The notes beneath the pieces are model-generated. The model ran no database searches and had not been told where the DNA came from. It saw only the letters and a program-made list of their open reading frames with translations. The position numbers and the translations under genes were made by a program. DNA of 64,000 nucleotides from positions 34,490,501 through 34,554,500 of the forward strand of contig OX621246.1 in the NCBI GenBank assembly GCA_951640165.1, given 5' to 3'. Positions 21,270-31,130 of the stretch are shown one piece after another; the stretch's first letter is position 1, and the number at the start of each line of letters is the position of its first letter. The DNA is from Pseudoips prasinana (taxonomy: Eukaryota; Arthropoda; Insecta; Lepidoptera; Nolidae).

Positions 21270-21531
21270 GACGGTCACCGTAGCCTAGTTGGTAGTGATC
21301 CTGCCTACGAAGCTGGTGGTCCTGGGTTCGAATCCCGGTAAGTGCAAATATTTGTGGGATGAGCACGAATATTTGTTTCTGAGTCATGGATGTTTTCTAT
21401 GTATATAAGTATTTATCTATCTATATAAGTATGTATATCGGCGCCTGGTACCCATAGTACAAGCTTTGCTTAGTTTCGGGCTAGGATGATCTGTGTGACA
21501 TGTCCCCAGATATTATTATTATTATTATTTA
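21270..21531 (+). mobile_element. SINE-2 copy
   Basis: It is complete from GACGGTCACCGTAGCCTAGT to CCCCAGATATTATTATTATT. Confidence 0.88.
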
Positions 21532-21534
21532 TAC

Positions 21535-21755
21535 AATTGGCATTGCTGACGTGTTTGGTTAAATACTTGTCTTTCCCGCCGCATGTCATGGGTTCGTTTC
21601 CCATCCCGTTTGTCCTTAGTCTGCGTGTTATTATTTATATAAGTGTGTTAAGTTTTACAATAGTAGTATATCAGTAAACTGGTTTCCATAGTGAAGCTCT
21701 GCTAAGTTTGGGATCAGAATGCCGCATGTAAATAATGTCCCAGTATATTATTATT
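21535..21755 (+). mobile_element. SINE-1 copy, diverged
   Basis: The head is degraded (GGCATTGCTGACGTGTTTGG, then TCATGGGTTCGTTTCCCATC). The tail is clear (AAGCTCTGCTAAGTTTGGGA). Confidence 0.7.
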
Positions 21756-21854
21756 AAAAGCTGTTAAGTAAAAAAGCGACTGATAAAGGATACAGAAAAT
21801 GTAAGTTGTTAGTGTTATATTATTATAACACGAACTACTTACGTTAGTGGTTTC

Positions 21855-21935
21855 TACTTTTTTTTTTAAAGACAACGCCCGCACTACGGAATCTAATCCC
21901 TGTGTAGGCGGGTACTTTACAAACATATAATAGAC
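21855..21935 (-). repeat. SINE-3 end fragment
   Basis: A T run is followed by GACAACGCCCGCACTACGG and GCGGGTACTTTACAAACAT, the minus-strand 3' part of SINE-3. Confidence 0.6.
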
Positions 21936-22049
21936 GGACGCAACGGATATGTAGAGGCTCTGTTTAGTTTGGGATCAGAAGGCAGTGTCTTGGTTGTCCC
22001 AAGATATTTATTTATTTAATATCTTAGAAACTACATATTATTTAAGATG

Positions 22050-22175
22050 AAGAAAAAATAAAAAATACTGTTCGCATACCTTATTTTAATGTAGAATATA
22101 GAGCACTATACCGACACTGTAACAACTTGTACTTAACATGTATTCTGTGAATAAAGATTATTATGATTATTATGA
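22050..22175 (+). repeat. LINE 3' end, clade unknown
   Basis: The stretch ends GTGAATAAAGATTATTATG with repeated ATTATG units, a common non-LTR 3' form. No coding part remains. Confidence 0.5.
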
Positions 22176-22299
22176 AATAAATAAAAGCTCTTTATTAATA
22201 ATTTAATAGAATTCTTTCGTTGAAATAAACTGTTTACTTATCGATTGCCTTAGTAATGAGTATATCGTCGGTGTATTAGCCAAATATATTATATATTAA

Positions 22300-22417
22300 A
22301 ATAAATAAAAAGGTTTTAGTCACGTAGACTTTAAAAAAGCACTTGTTAGAACACGTTTCTAGTAATATACTTTAATAAACATAATTATTTCTAGATACAT
22401 ATAGTTATATAGTTGTG
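22300..22417 (-). repeat. LINE-C 3' end
   Basis: Minus-strand copy of the block ACAAGCGCTTTTTTAAAGTC plus TACGTGAATAAAA. It is truncated where it meets the next repeat. Confidence 0.6.
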
Positions 22418-22585
22418 CCCCGCGGTTTTACCCGCGTTAAACTTTATAAATTATAGCCTATGTGTTAATCCAGGATAATAGCTAACTCCATGCCAAATGT
22501 TATTAAAGTCGCTACAGCCGTTTAGACGTGAAGAAGTAACAAACATACACACTCACAAACTTTCGCCTTTACAATATTAGTTTTG
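22418..22585 (-). repeat. RTE-like short repeat
   Basis: The plus strand runs from TTGTGCCCCGCGGTTTTACC to AACTTTCGCCTTTACAATAT. It is the reverse of the intact copy at 42285-42470. Confidence 0.65.
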
Positions 22586-22836
22586 ACTTAGTTACTTAGC
22601 TAGCTTATATCAAGTGATAGTCAAAGAGATAGAATCTGAGACACGCACAGACACAGGGAGGCTGGTGTAGCGATTGTCAGCTTGTAACGCGATACGAGGA
22701 CGTAAAGTTGTACGGTGACCGTTACTATTTGGAGCAACTGCGGGGGCGCACTGACAGCGAGAAACTGATATGACGTTTGTTTTAGAGTTAATTTATTTAT
22801 GTTAAGTTACACCGACAGTTTCTGTATATCGTGACA

Positions 22837-23090
22837 GGCCTGTTGGCGTGGTTGGCAAATGCTTGCCTTTCACGCGACGACGACCTCCGGTCGTGGGTTT
22901 GATTTCCACCCAGATATTAGTGTGCATGAACATGTCTGTTTGTCCTGAGTGTAATTATCTGTATTTGTTTACAAAAGAAAAGTATTATATGTAGTATATC
23001 AGTTATCTGATTTCCATAGTACAAGCTTTGCTAAGTTTGGAATCAGCTGACCGTGTGTTAATAATGTCCCAGGATATTTATTAATTTATC
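22837..23090 (+). mobile_element. SINE-1 copy, complete
   Basis: The head is GGCCTGTTGGCGTGGTTGG with B box CGTGGGTTTGATTTCCAC. The body is GTGTGCATGAACATGTCTG and the tail CATAGTACAAGCTTTGCTAA. This is a good reference copy. Confidence 0.88.
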
Positions 23091-23295
23091 GTCGTTGCAA
23101 ATTTGTAATCCTCTATGTGACATTTTTGCCCAAAACGTGGTTTTCATATATTATCAAAGATATTTAGAATAAAGACGATTAACTAAAACTTCCATGTGAA
23201 TATCTCAGTATTTCATTAAAGAATGCGTCAATTTAAAAACCCACGTGGCGGTCTGCATTCTGTTGTACATTAAAACATCTTGTGTGCTCGATGTA

Positions 23296-23495
23296 CAGAC
23301 GCCAGCACATCCAGTTACCTCAATCTGTCAAATTTCTTCAATAGATTTTTAACTTTATCACATAAGCATAAGGTTCACTTTCACTTGGGGAAATTTGACA
23401 GATTGGGGTGGCTTGATGTGCTGGCGTCTGTACACAAAAGAGGACTAATGTACAGACGCCAGCACATCCATCTACCCCAATCTGTCATTTTTTTT
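23296..23495. mobile_element. Tc1/mariner-type MITE plus a solo end
   Basis: The element at 23296-23430 (135 bp) has about 40-bp inverted ends starting CAGACGCCAGCACATC. TA dinucleotides lie on both sides (23294-23295, 23431-23432). A third copy of the end follows at 23453-23495, also after a TA, so a second, decayed unit or partial duplication lies beside it. Confidence 0.75.
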
Positions 23496-23665
23496 CAATA
23501 TATATCCAAGTTTTTTGTGAATGAATGAAATATTAATTTGCACATTGGCTTTAATTATAATTATTAATGTTTATTTACTATCTAATTGTTGAAACAAATT
23601 TATGGACTTGTATTTCATCAACTTGACATATTTAAATATAGTTTTTACTGACGACTTAATTGAAT

Positions 23666-23835
23666 CATCATCATTACAGTTAAATGAATCCACTGTTGGA
23701 CAAGCCTCCCTCAAGAATCGTCTTGGGGGGATATGCCATAATCGCCACGCTTGGCAGGCGGGTTGGCGATGGCAGTAAGATGGTCATAGTAATCAGAAGG
23801 AAGCTGCTGCCCGTTCTCTGGTAGATATTCCCTAT
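23666..23835 (+). repeat. Rep-G copy, truncated
   Basis: It matches the first 170 bp of 20107-20330, with AAGAATCGTCTTGGGGGGAT intact. It ends near GTAGATATTCCCT. Confidence 0.7.
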
Positions 23836-23959
23836 ACCACAGTGTTGCAGGTTTCCATGGGTGGTGGTGATTGCTACCTTCAAGTGAACCGCTTGCTCGT
23901 AGGCCTTGTAATGATATATACTTACAATACCATAATATCTATATACATATTTTTTTAAG

Positions 23960-24203
23960 TACTGCTTGCTACTCTTGGTACTGGCCACAATGACCGAAAT
24001 TCGATAAATACTGCTTGCTACTCTTGGTACTGGCCACAATGACCGAAATTCGATAAATACTGCTTGCTACTCTTGGTACTGGCCACAATGACCGAAATTC
24101 GATAAATACTGCTTGCTACTCTTGGTACTGGCCACAATGACCGAAATTCGATAAATACTGCTTGCTACTCTTGGTACTGGCCACAATGACCGAAATTCGA
24201 TAA
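23960..24203. repeat. Minisatellite, five perfect 49-bp units
   Basis: The unit starts TACTGCTTGCTACTCTTGGT and includes CCGAAATTCGATAAA. Starts fall at 23960, 24009, 24058, 24107 and 24156. I see no differences between units apart from the last being cut 1 bp short, which suggests a recent expansion or strong homogenisation. Confidence 0.97.
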
Positions 24204-24659
24204 GAAGGACATTATTTAATTTTACTTCAATGATTTATTGTGAGGGTTTGCAGCTTATATTAAGTTTATTAATTTGTTTTATAAAAATAGCATTTCTATG
24301 AAGACGCACATCGCCGTCATCGCCTCCCCACCCTAATACAAGGCGCAGTGTTTATTTGTCTGCGCGTGGGCAGGTGCTAACGTACAGGCGCGCGCTAACG
24401 CGATAATTTCATTACAGTATACTGCTGATTACATCGATAATCGGGAGTTTTATCTTTTTATTTGTTAGTCTAGTGCAAATAAAATAAAGGAATATAGGTT
24501 TACTTTTAGTTTGAAGAAAATCAGAGATGGTGGATGTGGTTTAATTAAATATACTAGAGGTTCTTTGAAATTCGACTAGTACTATTCTATTGTCAGAGGT
24601 AATAAGGTATAATCAATAAATACAAATAATTTAAATCTGTTCTCAGTTTGTCATTTCAA
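24204..24659. other. No gene seen; local GC-rich patch
   Basis: A patch at about 24360-24405 (CTGCGCGTGGGCAGGTGC, ACAGGCGCGCG) resembles one at 26370-26430. Nothing else is recognisable. Confidence 0.4.
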
Positions 24660-24850
24660 TTTTGTTTGTTGGAATATGTTTGTTTGTGTTGAGTCTGGGT
24701 GTTATTATCTATATGAGTATGAATTTACAAAAGAAAAGTAGTAATGTAGTAGAGAGAGATCTGGTTTCCATAGTATAAGCTCTGCTTAGCCTGGGATCAG
24801 ATGGTCGTGTGTGATTTTTTTTTCAATACATCCTGGGATATTGTTATTAC
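24660..24850 (+). mobile_element. SINE-1 copy, 5'-truncated
   Basis: It begins inside the body (TTGAGTCTGGGTGTTATTAT) and keeps the tail (AAGCTCTGCTTAGCCTGGGA). Confidence 0.75.
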
Positions 24851-24951
24851 TATAAATAAAAAAAATAAAGCATCATCTTGTAGAAAAATATAAGAACATT
24901 TTTCGCACTTCGATACCTACATGTTTTATTAATATTCAATATTTATATTTC

Positions 24952-25100
24952 AATTGCTCTCACCGGTCCGTCAGTCATTGGTGAGGTTAAGAACCTGCCC
25001 ATCTATAGAATGACGGCGTGCTTCGGAGGGCCGCATTCTATAGATGGGTGCCCGCCAAAGTGTAAAAAGGGTAACCACTGCCGACACGACACATGACAAA
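24952..25100 (+). mobile_element. 5S-SINE copy, rearranged
   Basis: It reads TGCTCTCACCGGTCCGTCAG and TTGGTGAGGTTAAG, then an internal inverted piece, then ATAGATGGGTGCCCGCCAAA and a short tail. Confidence 0.65.
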
Positions 25101-25282
25101 GCAATAAATGTATGTATCTCAATCGCACACAATGTACCGTCTAAGTCAATTGTCGACTACTTAATTTAAATAATATACCGCTTTTGGTGAAGTGGTTGGT
25201 TTTTAAGTATATATTTAATAAATGTTAACTATTTTGACTATGTTAATATGATGTTGTACATTTCTTTTGGTTACTGTATGAA

Positions 25283-25552
25283 GTGTATCTACACCTCAGT
25301 CGTAAACAGGAAGAGGTGATTGTTGGGATTGCTTATGCAAATGACGGATCGGTGAAGTCTACCAGGTACTGGTATATGGAAACTACTTCATTTGTTCTAT
25401 CAACTATGACAGAATTGAAATTAGACGTAGATTTTACACAGCCGGCTGCCATAATAATAGGCTGTGTAAAGAGACTTCCATCATCAAGCAGTTGCTCGGG
25501 GACCTGCAACAGTGTAATCCTAAATACTGGAATAATAAGCTTAATTATATAT
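25283..25552 (+). other. Unrecognised open frame, about 90 codons of non-repeat sequence
   Basis: The frame opens with an ATG-less or weak start region and reads HLSRKQEEVIVGIAYANDGS and FVLSTMTELKLDVDFTQPAA. It runs into the 5S-SINE at 25553, so any true protein would have lost its end. I do not recognise a family. Another frame over 25480-25520 reads IIKQLLGDLQQCNPKYW, which also looks protein-like, so a frameshifted relic is possible. No splice site was confirmed. Confidence 0.25.
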
Positions 25553-25812
25553 CAACTCATAGCTAGATACTCTCACCGACCCGGAAGTGATCGGCGAGGT
25601 TAAGCAACTAGGCTCGCGGTTAGTCCATAGATGAGTGACCGCCAAACTGGTTTAATTTTTGAGCGTGTCCATGCTTCGGGGGGCACGTTAAGTTGACGGT
25701 CGTGGTTGTAGCCATTAGGCAACAGTCGTTAAGCCATGTCGGAGACTTACTGGACGTCTTGAACAACTCTGACACTACGGTAACCACAGCCCATACAATA
25801 AGATAAGTAAGT
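25553..25812 (+). mobile_element. 5S-SINE copy, complete
   Basis: The 5S-like part reads CTCATAGCTAGATACTCTC, GATCGGCGAGGTTAAGCAAC, GGCTCGCGGTTAGTCCATAG and ATGAGTGACCGCC. The unrelated body GGCACGTTAAGTTGACGGTC, GTTAAGCCATGTC, AACAACTCTGACAC follows, then a TAAGTAAGTAA end. Confidence 0.85.
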
Positions 25813-25838
25813 AACAGTCGCTACTGAAGCCTTTATGG

Positions 25839-25883
25839 ACCTCTCACGTTAAGCATATAGCATATATGCTTAACGTGAGAGGT
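25839..25883. repeat. Perfect 20-bp inverted repeat with 5-nt loop
   Basis: The left arm ACCTCTCACGTTAAGCATAT (25839-25858) and its exact complement (25864-25883) surround AGCAT. It could fold into a strong hairpin in RNA or mark a tiny foldback element. Confidence 0.9.
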
Positions 25884-26079
25884 AAAAGAGTACCTTAATG
25901 GCATAAATTTACAATGGAAGTGATAGGAATAGGGCTAGCATCGGTCCAATTTTTGAATGCGTTTATCGGGCCTATGGCTTAATGCTTTGGCCAACTTCTC
26001 GAATAATTAAAATACTTCAACTTCATGTGATTTAACGCAAAAGCATTATTTCTCGTCCAATTACCATCTCTGGAAGACT

Positions 26080-26265
26080 TCGTAGAACATTCTCTGAACA
26101 GATCGGAGACGTTCTCAAGGCCAAGTCAGAAGTACCCTAAACCGGCAATTAGAATATAATCACAGTAAACGAGGCAAAAGATCGTGACAAATAGAAATCC
26201 GGTGTCTCTGCCTAACCCCTGGGAAATGGGCGTGAGTCTATTTATGTATGTAATTACCAAAAAAT
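26080..26265 (+). pseudogene. Non-LTR C-terminal tail fragment, decayed
   Basis: CGTAGAACATTCTCTGAACA, GATCGGAGACGTTCTCAAGG and CCCTGGGAAATGGGCGTGAG are the same tail as 20752-20998, with several short deletions. Confidence 0.65.
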
Positions 26266-26810
26266 ATACTGATAGACATTTGATTCGAATCGTTTGACAA
26301 ATTATCTATAAAAATAAACCCAACAAAACAATTCTCCAAAAATAAACTTTTACACTTCTGTGCATCCCAGTACGTGCGCTCGCGCAGGTGAACGCGTTTA
26401 CGAGCTCATAAAGTACAGGCGCGCGGGAAAGCTTAAAATAGATTTAGTGCAGTGACTTACTTGCATCTTGTAGGTGTTCGAAAAAGTGATGCAGTAGATT
26501 ATTTTCTTCTTATTTACCTGAAACAAGAGATAACAGCAATTTATTGACAGTTTCACACATTCATCGCACGCAATACATGAACATACAATGTAGAATGAAA
26601 AGGTCGCAGTACAGTCAACACCACGTCAGCAACACACTTACACTACGATAATTGACCTTAGTATCCACGTAACAGAGTCGCTGTCACAGTCGAAATGGTT
26701 AAATAATTACTACTAATTAAACAGGTATATTTTTTATTCCTTAATATTTTCTCTATATATTGAAATATTATTGACTTTCAAAGGTAATTTTTGCGGAACT
26801 ATTCTATTTT
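26266..26810. other. No gene seen
   Basis: AT-rich apart from a GC patch at about 26370-26430. No frame or structured repeat is supported. Confidence 0.4.
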
Positions 26811-27290
26811 TTTTTTTTTTTTTGAAATCTAATAAGTTAAAGTTTATTTCATGTTAATACAAAGGATTTAAATTATCTAATAAACTTAAAATATCAACTA
26901 AGGAAACGTAAAACTAAGTGCTAAAAATATATACTTATATTTAAATTAAAATAAATATACATATACATAATATACATATTATTATATACAGGTCTCATCT
27001 TTGGGCGTCGAAAAAAACTTCGGTATCGCTGCCTTTGAGCATCGTGCCCAGAATGCTGGCCGCATTCCCACGCTGGATGGCAATGCTTAAGCGCTGTCCA
27101 AGATATTGGCCAGCCCTCTGGTCGCGTGTAGCGTCCACCAAGCGTTTAGATAAATCGCGGAAAAAAATCCGCGCTCTCGGACCCCATGGCCCAAGCGTCT
27201 CCACTCCAAACGGCTCAAATATATAATCTCTTTCAAGGTTTGTATATTTGAGCCGCTTAGTGGCCTCAGCTGATGCAGCAGGTAATTTAA
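26811..27290 (-). pseudogene. LINE-like ORF C-terminal fragment with conserved QRGNAAS tail
   Basis: The minus strand reads LKYTNLERDYIFEPFGVETL and GPWGP near the start, then GQRLSIAIQRGNAASILGT, then a stop at about 26995. A 3' non-coding part follows to a T run at 26811-26823 (poly(A) on the minus strand). I know this GVETLGPWGP...QRGNAAS segment as a C-terminal part of reverse-transcriptase-bearing repeats in animals; the clade is uncertain. A second trace is at 34290-34370. Confidence 0.6.
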
Positions 27291-27827
27291 ATAACTTAAA
27301 ATTAATAAAGTAGTAAAATTTCTATAGCTTTTGCCGTGCTAACAAAAATCGCGTATTTGAAGCGCTATTTTGCATATTTGCCAGCTAGGGCATATTCTAT
27401 ACTAACATAGTAAGGTACTCATTTTCCAGTCTGGATTTTAAGACAAAAACTATTTATTTTTGACACATTGCAATGCCCATGTTTGCCAAATGTTTCAATA
27501 GGTACATGTATGTAGAATAAATGAATTATGAATTCGGATTTAATTCTTGTTGATAAATATATTATTGCCTATAAAAATAAGCCTATTTAAAGAGCTACAT
27601 ACTGCAAATAATTATTAAAAAAAAATGGAAATTGAAACAAAAAAAAGGTTTAGAAAAAATTTGAAATCGCTTTCTCGGAAATTAAGACCAATCCCAGACT
27701 ACGTGAATTTTAGTGTTGTTTTCTATTTCGCACTTATGCCCGGAAGCAAGACGATCTGGGCATAATCATGTCCTCTTAAAAAACTATAGCTTAATTTTTT
27801 TGCTCGTGTACTAAAATAAAATAAAAA
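27291..27827. other. No gene seen
   Basis: AT-rich, with nothing recognisable. Confidence 0.4.
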
Positions 27828-28030
27828 AAAAAAAGGTTTTTATTCACGTAGACTTTAAAAAAGCGCTTGTAAATAGTCAGAACATGTTTGTAGTAATATA
27901 GTTGTATACATTAGATATTATTTCTAGTAACATAGATATTTAGGTACATCTTGTATGAAAACATTTATAAAATTTATTTTATTCCAGAAATGATATTTAG
28001 CTAGCTCGTATCAAGTTATTATCAAGAGAT
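27828..28030 (-). repeat. LINE-C 3' end
   Basis: The plus strand reads AAAAGGTTTTTATTCACGTA and GACTTTAAAAAAGCGCTTGT, then TTTAGCTAGCTCGTATCAAG. It is the reverse of the 55860 copy and nearly complete for the family. Confidence 0.7.
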
Positions 28031-28379
28031 TATGTTTAATTATCTAGTTTAAATCTAATATTTTTACTACATATTGTCAACTCGTATGTATTACCTTATG
28101 TGGCTCTCACTGTTATACCGGAGTAGATCTTCATATACAGAGTGAATCACAATTAGAGAAGTCAGCTGTAAAATGGCCAACTTTATGACTAGTGGCCAGA
28201 CAGAACAGGTAAGACAGTAATTACAAATAGGTATTCAATCTTTAATAGTTACTACTTTTAACAGCTATTCGTAGAACCTTAACGTTAAGAGGCTGTCATG
28301 ACTCACTTTTATAGCTGCACGCAGAGCACGGAAAGCCACGGGTGAAATTGGCTTACTAATAACGATCAAAATATAATCA

Positions 28380-29005
28380 ACACATCTATAAAAAAAAACG
28401 AGAACTAATTTATTAATTATTATTGGATATTCTAGGCCATTATCTGATTGTAGACAGATTATTATTTTCCATTTCTGCCTTATATATTTTGTAGCCACCG
28501 TAGCCTAGTTGGTAGTGCTCCTGCCTACGAAGCTGGTGGTCCTGGGTTCGAATCCCGGTAAGTGCAAATATTTGTGTGATGAGCACGAATATTTGTTTCT
28601 GAGTCATGGATGTTTTCTATGTATTTAAGTATTTATCTATCTATATAAGTATGTATATCGTCGCATGGTACCAACAGTACAAGCTTTGCTTAGTGTGGGG
28701 CTATCTGCGTGACATTGTCCCTAGATATAAAAAAAAAAAAAAACTCAGATACTTCACTTTTGTTCTTTACGCAGTACACGCGGCTGTATCAGGTATAGTC
28801 ATCAATCAAACTTACAAAATATTTATTTCCATAGTGAGTTTGAAACTTCATTGGACCGCCAACATCACTATGTACTATTTCAAGTTGTTTTGTTGTAAGT
28901 GGAGTAGTATTTGGTTTACTAGGCAGTCCTTAAATCTATGCTTGTATACATATTTCACAAGCGCCAAGTTTTTCAAATGGCTCGAAGTCTAAACCAATAA
29001 GGGTC
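28380..29005 (-). pseudogene. Ty1/Copia integrase fragment split by a SINE
   Basis: Read on the minus strand from about 29005, the frame gives GACEICIQA, then KQLEIVHSDVGGPMKFQTHY, then GNKYFVSLIDDYT, then YSRVYCVKNKSEVSEF. These hold the zinc-binding Cys pair and the first catalytic Asp region of a Copia integrase. After the SINE-2 at 28491-28743 the protein resumes with IICLQSDNGLEYP, the second catalytic Asp. Stops fall at three or more places (after CIQA and DDYT), so it is dead. No LTR, protease or reverse transcriptase was found nearby. The element would have integrated cDNA into chromosomes. Confidence 0.8.
28491..28743 (+). mobile_element. SINE-2 copy inside the Copia relic
   Basis: It is complete from GCCACCGTAGCCTAGTTGG to CCCTAGATAT plus an A run at 28729-28743. 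It separates the two parts of the integrase. Confidence 0.88.
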
Positions 29006-29104
29006 TTATTCATACATTATGCTATATACAAGACAAACTTTTCCTTATCATAAAATGCAATACATATAAAATAATTTCTTAAATAATAATTTCTTGTTAA
29101 AAGT

Positions 29105-29455
29105 GTTTCGCCTGTGTGATTGGCCTATTAGTGTGTGACCCTGACCGCTAAGGCAGAAGTCGTGGCTTCGATCCCCACCCAGGACAAATATTTGTATATA
29201 TCTTTGTATATATTTGTATGATAAGCATGATTTATTAGTATAGTTGATTTATTATTAGTGACTTAATTATTTTAATTATTTATAGGAAATGATAGTAAAG
29301 GTATTGATGTATAATGCTCATTGCTAAACATAAATTGTAATTTAAAATGTATAAAATATTGCACACCTCATTGGTATGTTACAGAGAGCCTTAATATAAG
29401 ATACAATACCACATTTCCCTACCTGTAATAAGCAATAAATAAATTTGACTTTGAC
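29105..29455 (+). repeat. tRNA-like SINE relic and LINE 3' end
   Basis: The first part has GCAGAAGTCGTGGCTTCGAT and CCCACCCAGGACAAATATTT, a SINE head. The second ends AAGCAATAAATAAATTTGAC followed by TTTGACTT repeats, a LINE-type 3' end. Confidence 0.5.
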
Positions 29456-29458
29456 TTT

Positions 29459-29810
29459 ATGCACGCCTGGCGCAGCGGTTAACATGGTTCATGGTCATGT
29501 CTCAGGTTCGATTCCCGCGCAGGACATCTATTTGTGTGACCCATACAGTTGTTCGGAGTCTGGATGTATTTTGTGTCTGTCAATTATATGTTTGTAAAGT
29601 ACCCCTCGACACAGGGATTAATTTTCCAAGTTAGAGCATCGTCTTTTATTTAAAATTCTATATAGAAGTGTTATTTATCTAAAATATGTGTGTTTTATAA
29701 ATATAGACAGTAAAAGTATGTTTATCAGTTGTCTGGTTGCCATGGTAATGGTTATGCCTAGTTTGAGATCTGATGGCAATGTGTTAGTTGTCTCAAGATA
29801 AATATATATA
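29459..29810 (+). mobile_element. SINE-3 copy with shared tail
   Basis: The head is GCCTGGCGCAGCGGTTAAC with B box CAGGTTCGATTCCCGC. The body is TTTGTGTGACCCATACAG and AAGTACCCCTCGACACAG. The 3' part TGGTTGCCATGGTAATGG and TAGTTTGAGATCTGATGGC is the tail also used by SINE-1 and SINE-2. Confidence 0.75.
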
Positions 29811-29814
29811 TATA

Positions 29815-30055
29815 CTAGCGGCCCGGTACGTGCTTCGCTACGCTTTTAAGTATAAGTACAAATTGTTTGTATATGGGAGTATATAAAGACGTTGATTTTA
29901 CACTTTTTCAAGACTTTTTAAATTTTCTCTACATACAAACCTTCCCTGGACTTCCACGAATAATTCAAGACCAAAATTAGCCAAATCGGTAAAGGCGTTG
30001 TTGAGTTATAACATTACAACGAAAAGTGGCATTGATTTTTATATATATAGATATA
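29815..30055 (+). repeat. RTE-like short repeat, diverged
   Basis: It starts CTAGCGGCCCGGTACGTGCT and ends ATTTTTATATATATAGAT, the same general plan as the CCCGCG repeats at 54774-55245. Confidence 0.5.
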
Positions 30056-30515
30056 TAACATATTTTTAATCAAGGCAAACCGAATGGTTACCTCTTACAA
30101 ATTGTACAACAAAACTTTAATGTCTGACCATACTACATAAATAATTACAGTTGCTTCTATTTACCACGTCAGAATGAACTGAACAAAATGATTTCTCTCA
30201 AGTTTAACACAAAGGAATAGTTAATTATCTCGTAACGGGCACATCCGGGATAGGAATACTAAGGGAACGTTTTAGCAGTAAATACTATTGCTAAGCTGTA
30301 AAACTTAAATGCTTAACTGCATAAGATTACTGTTACATAGTTAAAATGCTTACTTAAAAGCGACTTACAATACCCAATTACTTCTATGGTTGCAACTTTT
30401 CCCTCTAAGAGCAAGTTCATATATAACTCTTACTTAAGAATATAATATACCTAATAATATAATAAATTGCACCATTAAACTTAACCAGAGTCGTTAAGAT
30501 GACTTATTTTTTTAT
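30056..30515. other. No gene seen
   Basis: AT-rich, with no family match. Confidence 0.4.
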
Positions 30516-31130
30516 GTGAAACATCTATAGCCGCACGTAAAACAGATTTCTGGCGTGCCGTGGTGTTTTTTTTGTTCCTATCACAATATGTTCTTTTCAA
30601 CTTCGACTTCGACTTTGAATTCTACTTGGACTTCGACTTGACTTCGACTTTGACTTCGACTGCGACTTATACTTCGATTTCGACTGCGACTTATACTTCG
30701 ACTTCGACTGCGACTTATACTTCGACTTCGAGTTCGTCTTCGACTTCGACATGACTTCGACTTTGACTTCGACTGCGACTTATACTTCGACTTCGACATC
30801 GACTTCGACTTTGACTTCGACTGCGACTTATACTTCGACTTGGACTTCGACTTGACTTCGACTTTGACTGCGACTTACCTATACTTCGACTTCGACTTTG
30901 ACTTCGTCTTCGACTTCGACATGACTTCGACTTTGACTTCGACTGCGACTTATACTTCGACTTCGACTTCGACTGCGACTTATACTTCGACTTAGACTTC
31001 GACTTAGACTTCGACTTAGACTTCGACTGCGACTTATACTTCGCCTTCGACTTCGACTTCTGCATATTACTTTTACAAAATAATGTCGATGTTTCACATC
31101 TGCCAGGCTTCCGTGACGGCTCACATTTTT
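30516..31130 (+). mobile_element. Short element carrying a large internal tandem array
   Basis: The ends match the 16018-16219 element in opposite orientation: ATGTGAAACATCTATAGCCG at the left, and TAATGTCGATGTTTCACATC then GTGACGGCTCACATT at the right. The flanks of the array, ATCACAATATGTTCTTTTC and TCTGCATATTACTTTTAC, are contiguous in the other copy. Confidence 0.85.
30598..31062. repeat. CTTCGA-type hexamer array, about 465 bp
   Basis: Units CTTCGA, CTTTGA, CTGCGA and CTTATA are organised into higher-order blocks such as GACTTCGACTGCGACTTATA. All six frames give long Ser-Lys/Arg or Ser-Thr strings, which are artefacts of the array and not proteins. Confidence 0.95.

Noticed and set aside
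24000..24203. CRISPR-like array
   Set aside because: The 49-bp units are directly contiguous with no variable spacers, so it is a minisatellite in a eukaryotic genome.
28606..28992. 128-codon plus-strand open frame
   Set aside because: It is formed by a SINE-2 fused to the reverse strand of the Copia relic.
30560..31124. Overlapping open frames rich in Ser-Lys/Arg or Ser-Thr
   Set aside because: They are produced by the CTTCGA-type array, which stays open in most frames. The same element without the array has no frame.
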